Origin: Butyrivibrio hungatei
Lineage (GTDB): Bacteria; Bacillota; Clostridia; Lachnospirales; Lachnospiraceae
Length of the DNA: 64,000 bases
Assembly (NCBI RefSeq): GCF_900101605.1
Contig: NZ_FMUR01000016.1
Coordinates: forward strand, 29,754-93,753
Direction of reading: 5' to 3'
Shown: positions 1-8,926 of the stretch, one piece after another
Position numbering within the stretch: the first letter of the stretch is position 1
Layout: the number at the start of each line of letters is the position of its first letter
Translations under genes and position numbers: made by a program
Notes under the pieces: generated by a model
The model's input: the letters and a program-made list of their open reading frames with translations, nothing else
What the model was told of the DNA's origin: nothing
Database searches by the model: none

Positions 1-1
1 T

Positions 2-379
2 GAAGGCGCACTTGACAGAACTGTTGAGTACGTTAAGGAGAGAAAGCAGTTCGGAAGATCAATCGGCGCTTTCCAGAACACACAGTTCCAGCTTGCTAAC
101 ATGGCTACACAGTGTGAAGCTGCAAGGCTTCTTGTATATCAGGCTGCTGATGCAAAGAAGAATCAGGCATACTACGGCGTAGAAGCTGCTAAGGCTAAGC
201 TTTTCGCTGCAGAAGTTGCTATGGATGTTACAACAAAGGCTGTACAGCTTCACGGTGGTTACGGATACATCAGAGAGTACGAAGTAGAGCGCATGATGCG
301 TGATGCTAAGATCACAGAGATCTACGAAGGAACATCAGAAGTTCAGAGAATGGTTATCTCTGGCGCACTTTTGAAGTAA
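2..379 (+). CDS. bcd: butyryl-CoA dehydrogenase, C-terminal part (5' end outside window)
   Basis: This is the last 125 codons of a short-chain acyl-CoA dehydrogenase, the flavoenzyme that reduces crotonyl-CoA to butyryl-CoA; the start lies before the window. Visible are the mid-domain segment ERKQFGRSIGAFQ and the C-terminal family signature AVQLHGGYGYIREYEVER followed by IYEGTSEVQR. The Glu of the IYEGTS motif is the usual catalytic base in this family. The gene ends 44 bp before etfB, and etfA follows. That order is the one known for the electron-bifurcating Bcd-EtfAB complex of butyrate-forming clostridia. Family assignment is firm; butyryl-CoA as the substrate is inferred from context. 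Confidence 0.93.
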   Translation, partial: EGALDRTVEYVKERKQFGRSIGAFQNTQFQLANMATQCEAARLLVYQAADAKKNQAYYGVEAAKAKLFAAEVAMDVTTKAVQLHGGYGYIREYEVERMMRDAKITEIYEGTSEVQRMVISGALLK

Positions 380-423
380 TCACTTACATGGTATTGTGAC
401 AAAATAAATAAGGAGAAAAAATA

Positions 424-1215
424 ATGAAAATTGTAGTTTGCGTTAAGCAGGTTCCCGATACAAAGGGCGGCGTTAAATTCAAACCCGATGGAACATTGGA
501 TAGAGGTGCTATGCTTGCAATCATGAACCCTGATGATAAGGCAGGACTTGAAGCAGCACTTAGATTAAAAGATCAGTACGGCGCAGAGGTTACAGTTCTT
601 ACAATGGGACTTCCTAAGGCTGAGGCTGTACTTAGAGAAGCATTTGCTATGGGCGCTGACAAGGGAATCCTTGTAACAGACAGAGTACTCGGCGGTGCTG
701 ACACATGGGCAACATCTTCAACTATCGCAGGTGCTATCAGAAACCTTGAGTATGATCTCATCATCACAGGCCGTCAGGCTATCGATGGAGATACAGCTCA
801 GGTTGGACCTCAGATCTCTGAGCACCTTAACCTTCCTGTTATCTCTTACGCAGAAGAGATCAAAGTTGATGAGAAGGCTAAGACTGTAGAAGTTAAGAGA
901 CAGTTCGAAGACAGATATCACATTGTAAAGGCTAAGATGCCTTGCCTTGTAACTGCTCTTTCAGAGCTCAACGAGCCCAGATATATGACTCCCGGCGGAA
1001 TTTTCGATGCTTTCGAGAAGGAAGTTACAGTTTGGGGCAGAGCAGATCTTAAGGACGTTGATGATTCTAACCTTGGACTTAAGGGATCACCTACACAGAT
1101 TGCAAAGGCTTCTGACAAGGTTAAGAAGGGTCAGGGAGAGAAGGTTGTTCTTGACTCTGCTGATGAAGCAGTTGAATATCTGATGGGTAAGCTTGTAGAG
1201 AAGCATATCGTTTAA
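424..1215 (+). CDS. etfB: electron transfer flavoprotein beta subunit
   Basis: EtfB, 263 aa, normal length for the family, beginning MKIVVCVKQVPDTKG as is typical. It forms a heterodimer with EtfA and carries electrons to and from acyl-CoA dehydrogenase; in clostridial Bcd-EtfAB complexes it hosts the bifurcating FAD and oxidises NADH. The segment DLIITGRQAIDGDTAQVGP is the recognisable ETF domain motif. An AAGGAG-like site lies just upstream of the ATG. It sits between the acyl-CoA dehydrogenase gene and etfA with gaps of 44 and 25 bp, so the three are probably one transcript. Bifurcation itself is inferred from gene order, not shown by the sequence. Confidence 0.95.
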   Translation: MKIVVCVKQVPDTKGGVKFKPDGTLDRGAMLAIMNPDDKAGLEAALRLKDQYGAEVTVLTMGLPKAEAVLREAFAMGADKGILVTDRVLGGADTWATSSTIAGAIRNLEYDLIITGRQAIDGDTAQVGPQISEHLNLPVISYAEEIKVDEKAKTVEVKRQFEDRYHIVKAKMPCLVTALSELNEPRYMTPGGIFDAFEKEVTVWGRADLKDVDDSNLGLKGSPTQIAKASDKVKKGQGEKVVLDSADEAVEYLMGKLVEKHIV

Positions 1216-1240
1216 TTAACATAGGAAAAGGAGAAGCGTC

Positions 1241-2287
1241 ATGTCTTTAGAAGAATATAAAGGTGTATTTATCTTTGCTCAGCAGGTTGACAATGAAATT
1301 TCAAGCATTGCACTCGAGCTTCTGGGCAAAGCAAAGAATCTTGCAGAAGATCTTGATGAGAAGAAAGTTACTGCAGTATTACTTGGAAGCGAGGTTAAAG
1401 GTCTTGTTGACGAGCTCGCACAGTATGGTGCAGATAGAGTAATCGTAGTTGATGATCCTGCACTCAAGGATTACAGAACAGAGCCTTACACACATGCTCT
1501 TGCATCTGTTATCAATGAGTACAAGCCTGAGATCCTCCTTGTTGGTGCTACAGCAATCGGTAGAGATCTTGGCCCCAGAGTATCATCAAGAGTACATACA
1601 GGACTTACAGCTGACTGTACAAGTCTTGAGATCGGTGATTTCCCGATCAACCCTGTTGCAGGTCAGGAGCAGAAGCACAAGCAGCTTCTTATGACTCGTC
1701 CTGCATTCGGCGGAAACACAATCGCTACAATCGCATGCCCTGACTTCCGTCCTCAGATGGCTACTGTACGTCCCGGTGTTATGCAGAAGATTGATCCTAT
1801 CAAGGGTGCTAAGGCAGAAGTTGTTGAATTCAATCCCGGATTCGAAGAGAACAACTGCTACACAGAGATCGTTAAGATCGTAAAGGAAGCTACAAGCGTA
1901 GCTGACATCCAGGCTGCTAAGATCCTCGTATCAGGTGGTCGTGGAGTTGGTTCTGCAGAGAACTTCAAGCTTCTTGATGATCTTGCAGAAGTTCTTAACG
2001 GAACAGTATCATGCTCACGTGCCGTTGTAGATTCAGGCTGGAAGCCCAAGGATCTTCAGGTAGGACAGACAGGTAAGACTGTTCGTCCCGCTCTTTACTT
2101 TGCTATCGGTATTTCAGGTGCTATCCAGCACGTAGCAGGTATGGAAGAGTCAGACATAATCATCGCTATCAACAAAGATGAGAATGCGCCTATCTTTGAC
2201 GTAGCTGATTACGGTGTAGTAGGAGATCTTAACAAGATCCTTCCTGTACTCACAAAGAAGATTAAAGAAGCTCTTGCAGCTAAATAA
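1241..2287 (+). CDS. etfA: electron transfer flavoprotein alpha subunit
   Basis: EtfA, 348 aa. The N-terminal half is the ETF domain. The C-terminal FAD-binding domain (about residues 215-340) contains VSGGRGVGSAENF, the SRAVVDSGW stretch, QVGQTGKTVRPALYFAIG and GAIQHVAGM, all hallmarks of EtfA FAD binding. The start has the SD GGAGAAG a few bases upstream. It is the last gene of the bcd-etfBA run and is followed at once by a strong intrinsic terminator, so the operon ends here. It partners EtfB in the cytoplasm and passes electrons to butyryl-CoA dehydrogenase. Confidence 0.95.
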   Translation: MSLEEYKGVFIFAQQVDNEISSIALELLGKAKNLAEDLDEKKVTAVLLGSEVKGLVDELAQYGADRVIVVDDPALKDYRTEPYTHALASVINEYKPEILLVGATAIGRDLGPRVSSRVHTGLTADCTSLEIGDFPINPVAGQEQKHKQLLMTRPAFGGNTIATIACPDFRPQMATVRPGVMQKIDPIKGAKAEVVEFNPGFEENNCYTEIVKIVKEATSVADIQAAKILVSGGRGVGSAENFKLLDDLAEVLNGTVSCSRAVVDSGWKPKDLQVGQTGKTVRPALYFAIGISGAIQHVAGMEESDIIIAINKDENAPIFDVADYGVVGDLNKILPVLTKKIKEALAAK

Positions 2288-2301
2288 ATAAGTAAAAAGG
2301 T

Positions 2302-2339
2302 GCTCCACGAACCCCCTAGGGGGCTTGTGGAGCTTTTTT
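2302..2339 (+). terminator. intrinsic terminator after etfA
   Basis: Arms GCTCCAC and GTGGAGC enclose an inner CCCCC/GGGGG stem, followed by six T. It ends the bcd-etfBA transcript and separates it from the cobalt transporter genes that begin about 60 bp later. Confidence 0.9.
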
Positions 2340-2397
2340 ATTCTGCTGTATACTCTTTTATGGTGTTAAAAAAATAACAGTGTTGGAGGATATGGCT

Positions 2398-3408
2398 ATG
2401 CATATGGCGGACGCATTGGTTGCTCCGGCAGTTGCCGGAACAATGTATGTATTATCTACAGGAGCAGCCGGAGTTTCTGTAAAGAAAGTAAGAGAGGAAA
2501 GTGATGAATCCAAGATTCCTGTAATGGGAGTTATGGGAGCATTCGTATTTGCTACACAGATGCTCAATTTCACAATCCCCGGTACAGGTTCATCGGGACA
2601 TCTCTGCGGAGGAATGATGCTCTCAGCGATGCTCGGACCATTCGCCGGATTTCTTACAATGATAGGAGTGCTTCTTGTTCAGTGCCTGCTATTTGCGGAC
2701 GGTGGACTTATGGCGCTTGGATGTAATGTCTGGAATATGGCATTCTACGGGTGCTTTATCGGATCTCTTTTGATATGGCGTCCCATCATGAAGAAAGGCG
2801 CTACGAAAATAAAAATTGCACTTGCATCGATATTTGGATGCGTTCTGACGTTGCAGCTGGGAGCATTCTCGGTTACTATAGAGACATTGATATCGGGAAT
2901 TACGGAGCTTCCTTTTTCAACCTTCGTTGCAACAATGCAGCCTATCCACCTTGCAATAGGATTTGTTGAGGGACTTATCACATCAGCGGTTCTTATATTT
3001 ATACATGAAGCAAGACCTGAACTTCTCTGGGGAATCGGCGAGAGCACAGAGAAAAGGGATGCTAAGCTTTCATTTAAGAAAACAATCATTACGATAGCAG
3101 TAGCAGCAGCACTTTGCGGCGGCGTTGTTTCACTTTTTGCATCTGCATTCCCTGACGGACTTGAGTGGTCCATGGAGCAGGTTGCGGGAACAACAGAGCT
3201 TGAAGCTCAGGGACAGGCTTACGAGACAGCGGAAGCAATCCAGGAGACAACATCTCTTTTGCCCGATTATGCATTCCCAGACAGCGAAGCGGCAGCGGGA
3301 ACAAGCTTTTCGGGAATTGTCGGAGCGCTTATCGTTGCGGGACTTTCAGCAGCTTGCTGCTATGCATTCAGATTCTTTAGAAGAAAGACTGAGACTCAGA
3401 CAGCTTAA
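2398..3408 (+). CDS. cbiM: cobalt/nickel ECF transporter substrate-capture protein CbiM with C-terminal CbiN/PDGLE-like segment
   Basis: Substrate-specific membrane subunit of a group I ECF importer for Co2+ or Ni2+, 336 aa. I chose the third in-frame ATG because GGAGGA ends 7 bases before it and because the protein then starts Met-His-Met; in the CbiM/NikM family the N-terminal amine and His2 are metal ligands. The partner His lies in GTGSSGHLCGG (about residue 68). Several hydrophobic segments follow. After residue about 240 comes a FPDGLEWS motif and a final membrane helix, which matches the PDGLE/CbiN part that is a separate small protein in many species, so this is a CbiM-N fusion. It overlaps cbiQ by one base. 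Cobalt versus nickel cannot be decided. Confidence 0.9.
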   Translation: MHMADALVAPAVAGTMYVLSTGAAGVSVKKVREESDESKIPVMGVMGAFVFATQMLNFTIPGTGSSGHLCGGMMLSAMLGPFAGFLTMIGVLLVQCLLFADGGLMALGCNVWNMAFYGCFIGSLLIWRPIMKKGATKIKIALASIFGCVLTLQLGAFSVTIETLISGITELPFSTFVATMQPIHLAIGFVEGLITSAVLIFIHEARPELLWGIGESTEKRDAKLSFKKTIITIAVAAALCGGVVSLFASAFPDGLEWSMEQVAGTTELEAQGQAYETAEAIQETTSLLPDYAFPDSEAAAGTSFSGIVGALIVAGLSAACCYAFRFFRRKTETQTA

Positions 3409-4181
3409 TGGACAGTATTGAGAAAAAAATCTTAGAACTGAACAGACTACAAGACATTCAGCAGCGTTCTCATTGGATGAATAACCTTCATCCTTTGGGA
3501 AAGCTGCTTATTAGCGTTATATACATCTTTTTGGTGACATCTATCGACAAGTATGACATCGTTACATTGATACTTATGTCGGTATATGTCATATTTACTT
3601 TTATAATCGGCGAACTTTCGGTGAAAGAGGGAATATACCGAATGAGACTGATCTTGCCGCTTGTGTTGTTCGTGGGGATATTCAATCCTTTTTTTGACAA
3701 GAGCAGTGTGATGGTTGCGGGCTTTGCGGTACGCGGCGGGATAGTGTCGATGCTCACGCTTGTTATCAAAGGGCTCTACACGGTCTTTGCAGTCTATGCG
3801 CTTATTGCGACGACATCTATAGACGATATCTGCTATGCGCTTAGGAGCATCAAGGTGCCCAAGATAATCGTTATTGTCATAATGCTGATATACAGATATA
3901 TTGATGTTATGGCGGGCGAAGCGGACAGGATTTATACTGCGTACAGGTTAAGGGCGCCGGGGCAAAAAGGCATCGAATACAGATCCTGGGGCACTCTGGT
4001 TGGCCAGTGGCTTCTTCGCAGCATGGACAAGGCGCAGATCGTATATGAGAGTATGCTCCTTCGCGGATTTAGGGGCGATTTTATCCCTAAGAAAAAGGGG
4101 GTAAAAAAACTTGATGTGATATATCCGCTTGTCTGGGCGACAGTTCTTTTGCTCATAAGGTTTCATGCGTTTGGTGCATAA
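3408..4181 (+). CDS. cbiQ: ECF transporter T component CbiQ
   Basis: Transmembrane coupling subunit of the cobalt/nickel ECF importer, 257 aa with about five or six hydrophobic helices. The start ATG shares one base with the cbiM stop (TAATG), implying translational coupling. The two cytoplasmic coupling-helix motifs that contact the ATPase are visible as AYRLRAPG (around residue 185) and MLLRGFRGDF (around residue 220); the conserved Arg residues are present. cbiO follows after 43 bp. It carries ATP-driven motion from CbiO to CbiM. Confidence 0.9.
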   Translation: MDSIEKKILELNRLQDIQQRSHWMNNLHPLGKLLISVIYIFLVTSIDKYDIVTLILMSVYVIFTFIIGELSVKEGIYRMRLILPLVLFVGIFNPFFDKSSVMVAGFAVRGGIVSMLTLVIKGLYTVFAVYALIATTSIDDICYALRSIKVPKIIVIVIMLIYRYIDVMAGEADRIYTAYRLRAPGQKGIEYRSWGTLVGQWLLRSMDKAQIVYESMLLRGFRGDFIPKKKGVKKLDVIYPLVWATVLLLIRFHAFGA

Positions 4182-4224
4182 GCTTTGTGAATATGATGGG
4201 TAAAAATGGTTTGAGAGGTGTGTT

Positions 4225-4944
4225 ATGAAAACCGGCGTAAACGGTGAACTTCTGAATATAGAGGGGCTGAGCTTTTCATATGAAAAAGACAATGCGGTCT
4301 TAAAAGACATTTCTTTTAAGGCAAACTACGGTGAGAGTATCGCGCTTGTCGGTGCGAACGGAATCGGTAAGTCTACGCTTATGAAGCTGATGGTTGGCTT
4401 GTATATGAACTACACGGGTGACATCACCGTTGCGGGACATAAGATGTGCAAAAAGAATCTCGACCACATAAGGGAGCACATCGGCTATGTTTTTCAGGAT
4501 TCGGACAGTCAGCTCTTTTTATCAACCGTCGAAGACGATGTGGCATTCGGTCCTAGAAACTATGGGCTTTCTGAGAAAGAAGTTGAAGAAAGGGTTACAG
4601 AGGCTCTTAGGCTTGTAGGAATAGAGCGGCTTAGAAATAATAAGACATACAAATTATCGGGTGGTGAGAAAAAACTTTCGGCGATAGCCACGATTCTTTC
4701 GATGAAACCGGATATAATAATTATGGATGAACCTTCGATAGCCTTGGATCCGAGGAACAGGAAAAATCTTATCAAGGTGCTCACGGGAATCGGCGGGCTT
4801 AAAATCATAGCTTCGCACGACCTTGATTTTGTGAGAAATACCTGTGAGAGAACGATTCTTTTGGACGAGGGAACAATAGTTGCCGACGGAAGAACGGAAG
4901 ATGTTATCGGAGACGAAAAGCTGTTAGAGGAACATGGACTTTAA
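4225..4944 (+). CDS. cbiO: cobalt/nickel ECF transporter ATP-binding protein CbiO
   Basis: ABC ATPase, 239 aa. Walker A GANGIGKST (residues 43-51), Q-loop FQDSDSQLF (91-99), ABC signature LSGGEKK (145-151), Walker B IIIMDEPS (165-172) and an H-loop in ASHDLDF are all intact, so it should hydrolyse ATP. The FQDSDSQLF segment is characteristic of ECF-type ATPases. It is the third gene of the cbiM-cbiQ-cbiO group; no cobalamin biosynthetic gene lies nearby, so the system looks like a free-standing metal importer. SD GAGAGGTG precedes the ATG. Confidence 0.93.
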   Translation: MKTGVNGELLNIEGLSFSYEKDNAVLKDISFKANYGESIALVGANGIGKSTLMKLMVGLYMNYTGDITVAGHKMCKKNLDHIREHIGYVFQDSDSQLFLSTVEDDVAFGPRNYGLSEKEVEERVTEALRLVGIERLRNNKTYKLSGGEKKLSAIATILSMKPDIIIMDEPSIALDPRNRKNLIKVLTGIGGLKIIASHDLDFVRNTCERTILLDEGTIVADGRTEDVIGDEKLLEEHGL

Positions 4945-4970
4945 TGAGAAAAAGCGTAAACATTAATGCG

Positions 4971-4999
4971 TTGAGAGCTTATCATTAAAGTGATAAAAT
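4971..4999 (+). promoter_or_regulatory. sigma-A-type promoter upstream of the AT-rich unknown gene
   Basis: TTGAGA and TAAAAT are separated by 17 bases. The -10 lies within a short AT-rich inverted repeat (CATTAA ... TTAATG). It would start transcription about 75 bases before the unknown gene. Confidence 0.55.
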
Positions 5000-5082
5000 A
5001 TTAATGATGTAGGTGTATGGTTTACTTCACTTAATGCTAGCAATTCAAGCGGAAGGTATCATGCATTTTTAGGTGAAAACAT

Positions 5083-6264
5083 ATGAGAGTATTCTTAAAT
5101 GAAAAGGTTCATCAAAAATCATTGCTGATTGATTATCTTTTTGGAAATGGGAAAAATGAGAAAAATAATGTGAATTCCAAGGAGAAGAAATATGATAGAG
5201 ACACTGTCACTATCAGTATGGAGGCAAAAGAGTTATCAATAAAAGATGCTAATGTCGATAGTTGCAGAAATACCAATATAGATAAAAGTATTGATTTAAA
5301 AAGCTATATTGATGCCGTTAAAAAAGAAAATGATAATGCGATTGAAAATGCCGGAACAAGCATAGATGGTGCGGGAGTTGAGCTAAAAACATATAAGGAT
5401 GCGGTTCATGCTGCATTAACTGATAAGTATGAGAAATTGGTACAGGAGGCAAAGCGCCATTCTGATCCGGCGGCTTATATCCAGCAGAAATATTTTGATA
5501 AATCTTCACCTTATTATCAAAGTGATTTATCTGATGCTGAAAGATCTGCGGGATATAACAATGAAATGGATATGCTTAAAATGGGAAAGCTGAGTCATAC
5601 TTATTATCAGGATTCTCTATTACGCGGATGTTCATTTGGAGCATATCAAAATGAAGAATATCAATTAAGCAGAAGAATGGTAAACAAGCAGGTTGAAAAC
5701 ATATTTAAAGAAGCAGATATAGATTTGAGTTTTTTGACCGATAAATGCATTTTTTATATTGATCCTTATACATATCATATTTCGGTTGATGGCGCTGATA
5801 AAGAGATAAAAGAGAAAATAGAAGATGCTCTTAATGTTGGTGACAACGGGAAAGAACTTTTTCTGCATATTTATAAAGCAACCCAACAGGAAAAATGTGA
5901 AAGTAATCAGATAGATAGAATCAGTAATCTAAAGTATCAAGCGAATGCAGCAATACATGAATATACCGGTTTAAATTTATATGAGATGTCACAAAGAGAT
6001 GGGACATTTTATACAAAAGATGGTAAAGATATTCGTTTACAGCTTAAACAAGATATTGAAAAAAATATAAAAGATAATAAATACAATGCTCTTGAATATG
6101 TTAACCATCTACTCAATGAAGTAGGGAATATCGATTGGAAAAATACAGGTGATATGACGCTTGGCATTTCATATACACCGACCGGGCTTATGGATATAGG
6201 ACAAAATATAATATTTGACGGATATAGTAAGCTTGATGGAACTAATTGGTATTCTGTATTATAG
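5083..6264 (+). CDS. unknown protein, AT-rich gene
   Basis: I do not recognise this 393 aa protein with confidence; it recalls uncharacterised Firmicutes families of similar size (possibly DUF4885-like, unverified). It has no signal peptide or membrane helix, is rich in Lys, Asp, Asn and Tyr, and carries [13 protein letters not shown] near residue 42, a pattern also seen in FlgM-like and other flagellum-associated proteins. A middle segment [19 protein letters not shown] and an Asn/Asp-rich C-terminus are notable. Codon use is clearly more AT-rich than in the flanking cbi and thl genes, a hint of later arrival. SD AGGTG lies 7 bases before the ATG, and a good promoter precedes it. It is real on length and RBS; the function is unknown. 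Confidence 0.75.
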   Translation: MRVFLNEKVHQKSLLIDYLFGNGKNEKNNVNSKEKKYDRDTVTISMEAKELSIKDANVDSCRNTNIDKSIDLKSYIDAVKKENDNAIENAGTSIDGAGVELKTYKDAVHAALTDKYEKLVQEAKRHSDPAAYIQQKYFDKSSPYYQSDLSDAERSAGYNNEMDMLKMGKLSHTYYQDSLLRGCSFGAYQNEEYQLSRRMVNKQVENIFKEADIDLSFLTDKCIFYIDPYTYHISVDGADKEIKEKIEDALNVGDNGKELFLHIYKATQQEKCESNQIDRISNLKYQANAAIHEYTGLNLYEMSQRDGTFYTKDGKDIRLQLKQDIEKNIKDNKYNALEYVNHLLNEVGNIDWKNTGDMTLGISYTPTGLMDIGQNIIFDGYSKLDGTNWYSVL

Positions 6265-6307
6265 AAATGACATGATTTTTTTAAACGTAATTTTTGGAGG
6301 TAGACAC

Positions 6308-7483
6308 ATGAGAAAAGTAGTACTTGCAGGAGCATGCAGAACAGCAATCGGAACAATGGGGGGAGCACTTAGCACAACACCTGCTCCGGCACTTGGAACT
6401 ATTGTTATCAAAGAGGCACTTAACCGTGCAGGAGTTAAACCTGAACAGGTTGACGAAGTATATATGGGATGTGTTATCCAGGCAGGACTTGGACAGAATC
6501 CCGCAAGACAGGCAGCATTAAACGCTGGTATTCCTGTTGAGGTTCCCGCTACAACAATCAACGTATTGTGCGGATCGGGTCTTCACTGCGTTAACCTTGC
6601 AGCTAAGCTTATCGGAATGGGAGATGCAGATATCATCGTAGCCGGCGGTATGGAGAACATGTCAATGGCTCCTTACCTTATGCAGCAGGGAAGATACGGA
6701 TATCGTATGGGATCCGGAGAACTTCAGGATGCTATGATTAAAGACGCACTCACAGATGCTTTTGGCGGATATCATATGGGTATCACTGCTGAGAATATCG
6801 CAGAGCAGTGGCATCTTACAAGAGAGCAGCTCGATGAGTTTGCAGCATGGTCTCAGAACAAGGCTGAGAAAGCGATTGCAGACGGTAAATTCAAGGAAGA
6901 GATCGTTCCTGTAGAGATAAAGAAAAAGAAAGAGACAATCATTTTTGACACTGACGAAGGTCCGAGAAAGGGCGTTACAGCAGAGGGTATCGCACATCTT
7001 AAGCCCGCATTCAAGAAGGACGGCGTGGTTACAGCAGCAAATTCTTCGGGAATCAACGATGCCGCATCGGCAATAATCGTTATGAGTGAAGAGAAGGCAA
7101 AAGAGCTTGGTGTTAAGCCTCTCGGAACATGGATCGCCGGAGAGCTTGCAGGTGTAGAGCCCAGCATCATGGGAATCGGACCTGTAGCAGCTACTCAGAA
7201 AGTTATGAAAAAAGCCGGATATTCAATCGGTGATTTTGATCTTATCGAAGCAAATGAGGCTTTTGCCGCACAGTCAGTGGCTGTTCAGCATGACCTCGGA
7301 TTCAGCAAAGATGTACTTAACGTAAACGGTGGAGCAATTGCACTTGGACATCCCGTTGGATGCTCAGGAAACAGAATTCTTGTTTCACTTCTGTATGAGA
7401 TGCAGAGAAGAGATGTTCATAAGGGACTTGCAACTCTTTGTGTAGGCGGTGGAATGGGCTGCGCTGCAATCGTAGAGCGATAA
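6308..7483 (+). CDS. thl: acetyl-CoA acetyltransferase (thiolase)
   Basis: Biosynthetic thiolase, 391 aa, the normal length. It condenses two acetyl-CoA to acetoacetyl-CoA, the first step of butyrate formation. The nucleophile Cys is in NVLCGSGLH (about residue 87), the catalytic His in [11 protein letters not shown] and the second catalytic Cys in [10 protein letters not shown] near the end. The reading frame stays open further upstream, but the ATG chosen has TTGGAGG about 8 bases before it and begins [15 protein letters not shown] as expected. It lies in the same region as bcd-etfBA but is a separate unit, split from it by the metal transporter and the unknown gene. Confidence 0.95.
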   Translation: MRKVVLAGACRTAIGTMGGALSTTPAPALGTIVIKEALNRAGVKPEQVDEVYMGCVIQAGLGQNPARQAALNAGIPVEVPATTINVLCGSGLHCVNLAAKLIGMGDADIIVAGGMENMSMAPYLMQQGRYGYRMGSGELQDAMIKDALTDAFGGYHMGITAENIAEQWHLTREQLDEFAAWSQNKAEKAIADGKFKEEIVPVEIKKKKETIIFDTDEGPRKGVTAEGIAHLKPAFKKDGVVTAANSSGINDAASAIIVMSEEKAKELGVKPLGTWIAGELAGVEPSIMGIGPVAATQKVMKKAGYSIGDFDLIEANEAFAAQSVAVQHDLGFSKDVLNVNGGAIALGHPVGCSGNRILVSLLYEMQRRDVHKGLATLCVGGGMGCAAIVER

Positions 7484-7487
7484 ATTA

Positions 7488-7523
7488 CTTAAGAAAAAAC
7501 TGATTGGTTCAGAGTTTTCTAAG
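7488..7523 (+). terminator. possible weak terminator or attenuator after thiolase
   Basis: AGAAAAaACTGA and TTCAGaGTTTTCT pair around a TTGG loop with one mismatch on each side. No long T tract follows, so full termination is doubtful; partial read-through into the response regulator gene is possible. Confidence 0.35.
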
Positions 7524-7556
7524 ATCGCTCCGCAGGGATGCGCATGGAGGCTTTTG

Positions 7557-8696
7557 ATGGCTGATCGTTCAATTATGCTTGTTGATGACAATGACATCAA
7601 CAGAGGTATTCTTGCAGAGATTTTTAAAGACAAGTACAACATCATAGAGGCAAGTGACGGAAGTGAAGCTGTGAGGCTTATAAATCAGGAAAGCTCAAAG
7701 CTTGCCGCCATATTGCTGGATGTTATTATGCCGGGAATGGACGGTTATGCCGTTCTTGAGGCGATGGTCAATCATGATAATCTAAACGAGAGAATTCCGG
7801 TACTTATGATCACTGCAGATACGTCGACCGAAGCGGAGAGAACCAGTTATGAAAAGGGCGCGGCTGACGTGATACATAAGCCTTTCGATCCTGTCATTGT
7901 CGACAGGCGTGTTTCCAAGGCTATTGAACTGTACGACCATAAGAACAATCTTGAGACAAAGGTTGACGATCAGACAAGAATCTTGAAAAAGCAGTTTATT
8001 TATTTGAAGAAACAAGAAGAAAGGCTACGATACAGCAATGAGAAAGTCATTGATACAATAGCGACCATCATTGAGTTTAGAAATATGGAGTCGGGATATC
8101 ATCTTAAGAGGATCAAAGGATTCGTGAGGATACTTGCTCTTACGGCGATGAACAACTATCCCGAGATGGGGCTTACGCCGCATATGATAGAAGTATTGAC
8201 ACAGGCTTCCGCAATGCATGATGTAGGTAAGATCTCGGTTCCCGATTCAATCCTTCTTAAACCCGGACGACTTACATCGGAAGAGTTTGAAGTGATGAAG
8301 TCTCACACGACAAGAGGCTGTGAGATAATCGAGAAGCTCAAAGATATTCAGGATAAAGAATATTACGAAGCCTGTCTTGATATATGCAGGCACCACCACG
8401 AGAGATATGACGGAAGAGGATATCCCGACGGGCTTAAGGGTGAAGAAAACTCTATAGGAGCCCAGCTTACGGCCATTGCCGATGTATATGATGCGCTTGT
8501 AAGCGACCGTGTTTACAAATCTGCATATCCTGTGGATAAAGCCTATGAAATGATCAAGAATGGTGAGTGCGGAGTGTTTTCGCCAAAGCTTCTTGCATGC
8601 TTTGAATTTGCAAGACCTGACATGGAAAAACTCGTCGCACAGACCAAAGCGGCAGAGGCTGCCGAAAAAAACAGCTATTCTCCATATGGTAGTTAA
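7557..8696 (+). CDS. response regulator with HD-GYP domain (probable c-di-GMP phosphodiesterase)
   Basis: 379 aa. The N-terminal receiver domain (residues 4-122) has the acidic pair in LVDDND, phospho-acceptor Asp55 in ILLDVIMPGMDG, the Thr in MITADT and the Lys in HKPFD. A short coiled stretch leads to an HD-GYP domain (about 160-350) with AMHDVGKISVPDSILLKPG and HHERYDGRGYPDGL, the GYP signature intact. The family hydrolyses c-di-GMP. GGAGG lies 6 bases before the ATG. No histidine kinase is adjacent, so the input is unknown. With the GGDEF-EAL protein at 51.4 kb it makes two c-di-GMP genes in this window. Confidence 0.9.
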   Translation: MADRSIMLVDDNDINRGILAEIFKDKYNIIEASDGSEAVRLINQESSKLAAILLDVIMPGMDGYAVLEAMVNHDNLNERIPVLMITADTSTEAERTSYEKGAADVIHKPFDPVIVDRRVSKAIELYDHKNNLETKVDDQTRILKKQFIYLKKQEERLRYSNEKVIDTIATIIEFRNMESGYHLKRIKGFVRILALTAMNNYPEMGLTPHMIEVLTQASAMHDVGKISVPDSILLKPGRLTSEEFEVMKSHTTRGCEIIEKLKDIQDKEYYEACLDICRHHHERYDGRGYPDGLKGEENSIGAQLTAIADVYDALVSDRVYKSAYPVDKAYEMIKNGECGVFSPKLLACFEFARPDMEKLVAQTKAAEAAEKNSYSPYGS

Positions 8697-8705
8697 AAAA
8701 TATTA

Positions 8706-8734
8706 TTGACAAAGACGCCCGTGGTACATATAAT
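8706..8734 (+). promoter_or_regulatory. consensus promoter of tRNA-Arg(ACG)
   Basis: A perfect TTGACA, 17 bases, and a perfect TATAAT stand 28 bases before the tRNA. A perfect 9-bp inverted repeat (CGCCCGTGG at 8716-8724 and CCACGGGCG at 8746-8754) brackets the -10 and the likely start site. Confidence 0.9.
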
Positions 8735-8761
8735 ATAGTTTGTTGCCACGGGCGACATTAT

Positions 8762-8835
8762 GTGAGTGTAGCTCAGCTGGATAGAGCGTCTGGCTACGGA
8801 CCAGAAGGTCGCGAGTTCGAATCTTGTCACTCACA
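8762..8835 (+). tRNA. tRNA-Arg (anticodon ACG)
   Basis: A full cloverleaf can be drawn: acceptor GTGAGTG/CACTCAC, D arm GCTC/GAGC, anticodon stem TCTGG/CCAGA with loop CTACGGA, T loop TTCGAAT. The CCA end is not encoded. A single-gene transcript, with its own promoter and terminator. Confidence 0.95.
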
Positions 8836-8846
8836 TTACTACTTGG

Positions 8847-8873
8847 AAGCGTATCGGATTGATACGCTTTTTT
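8847..8873 (+). terminator. terminator of tRNA-Arg
   Basis: AAGCGTATC and GATACGCTT form a 9-bp stem with a GGATT loop, followed by six T. Confidence 0.85.
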
Positions 8874-8926
8874 CGTTTGTTTAAGTTTAGTGAAGCATAT
8901 ATTTTTTTATGGTATACTATCTTGGT

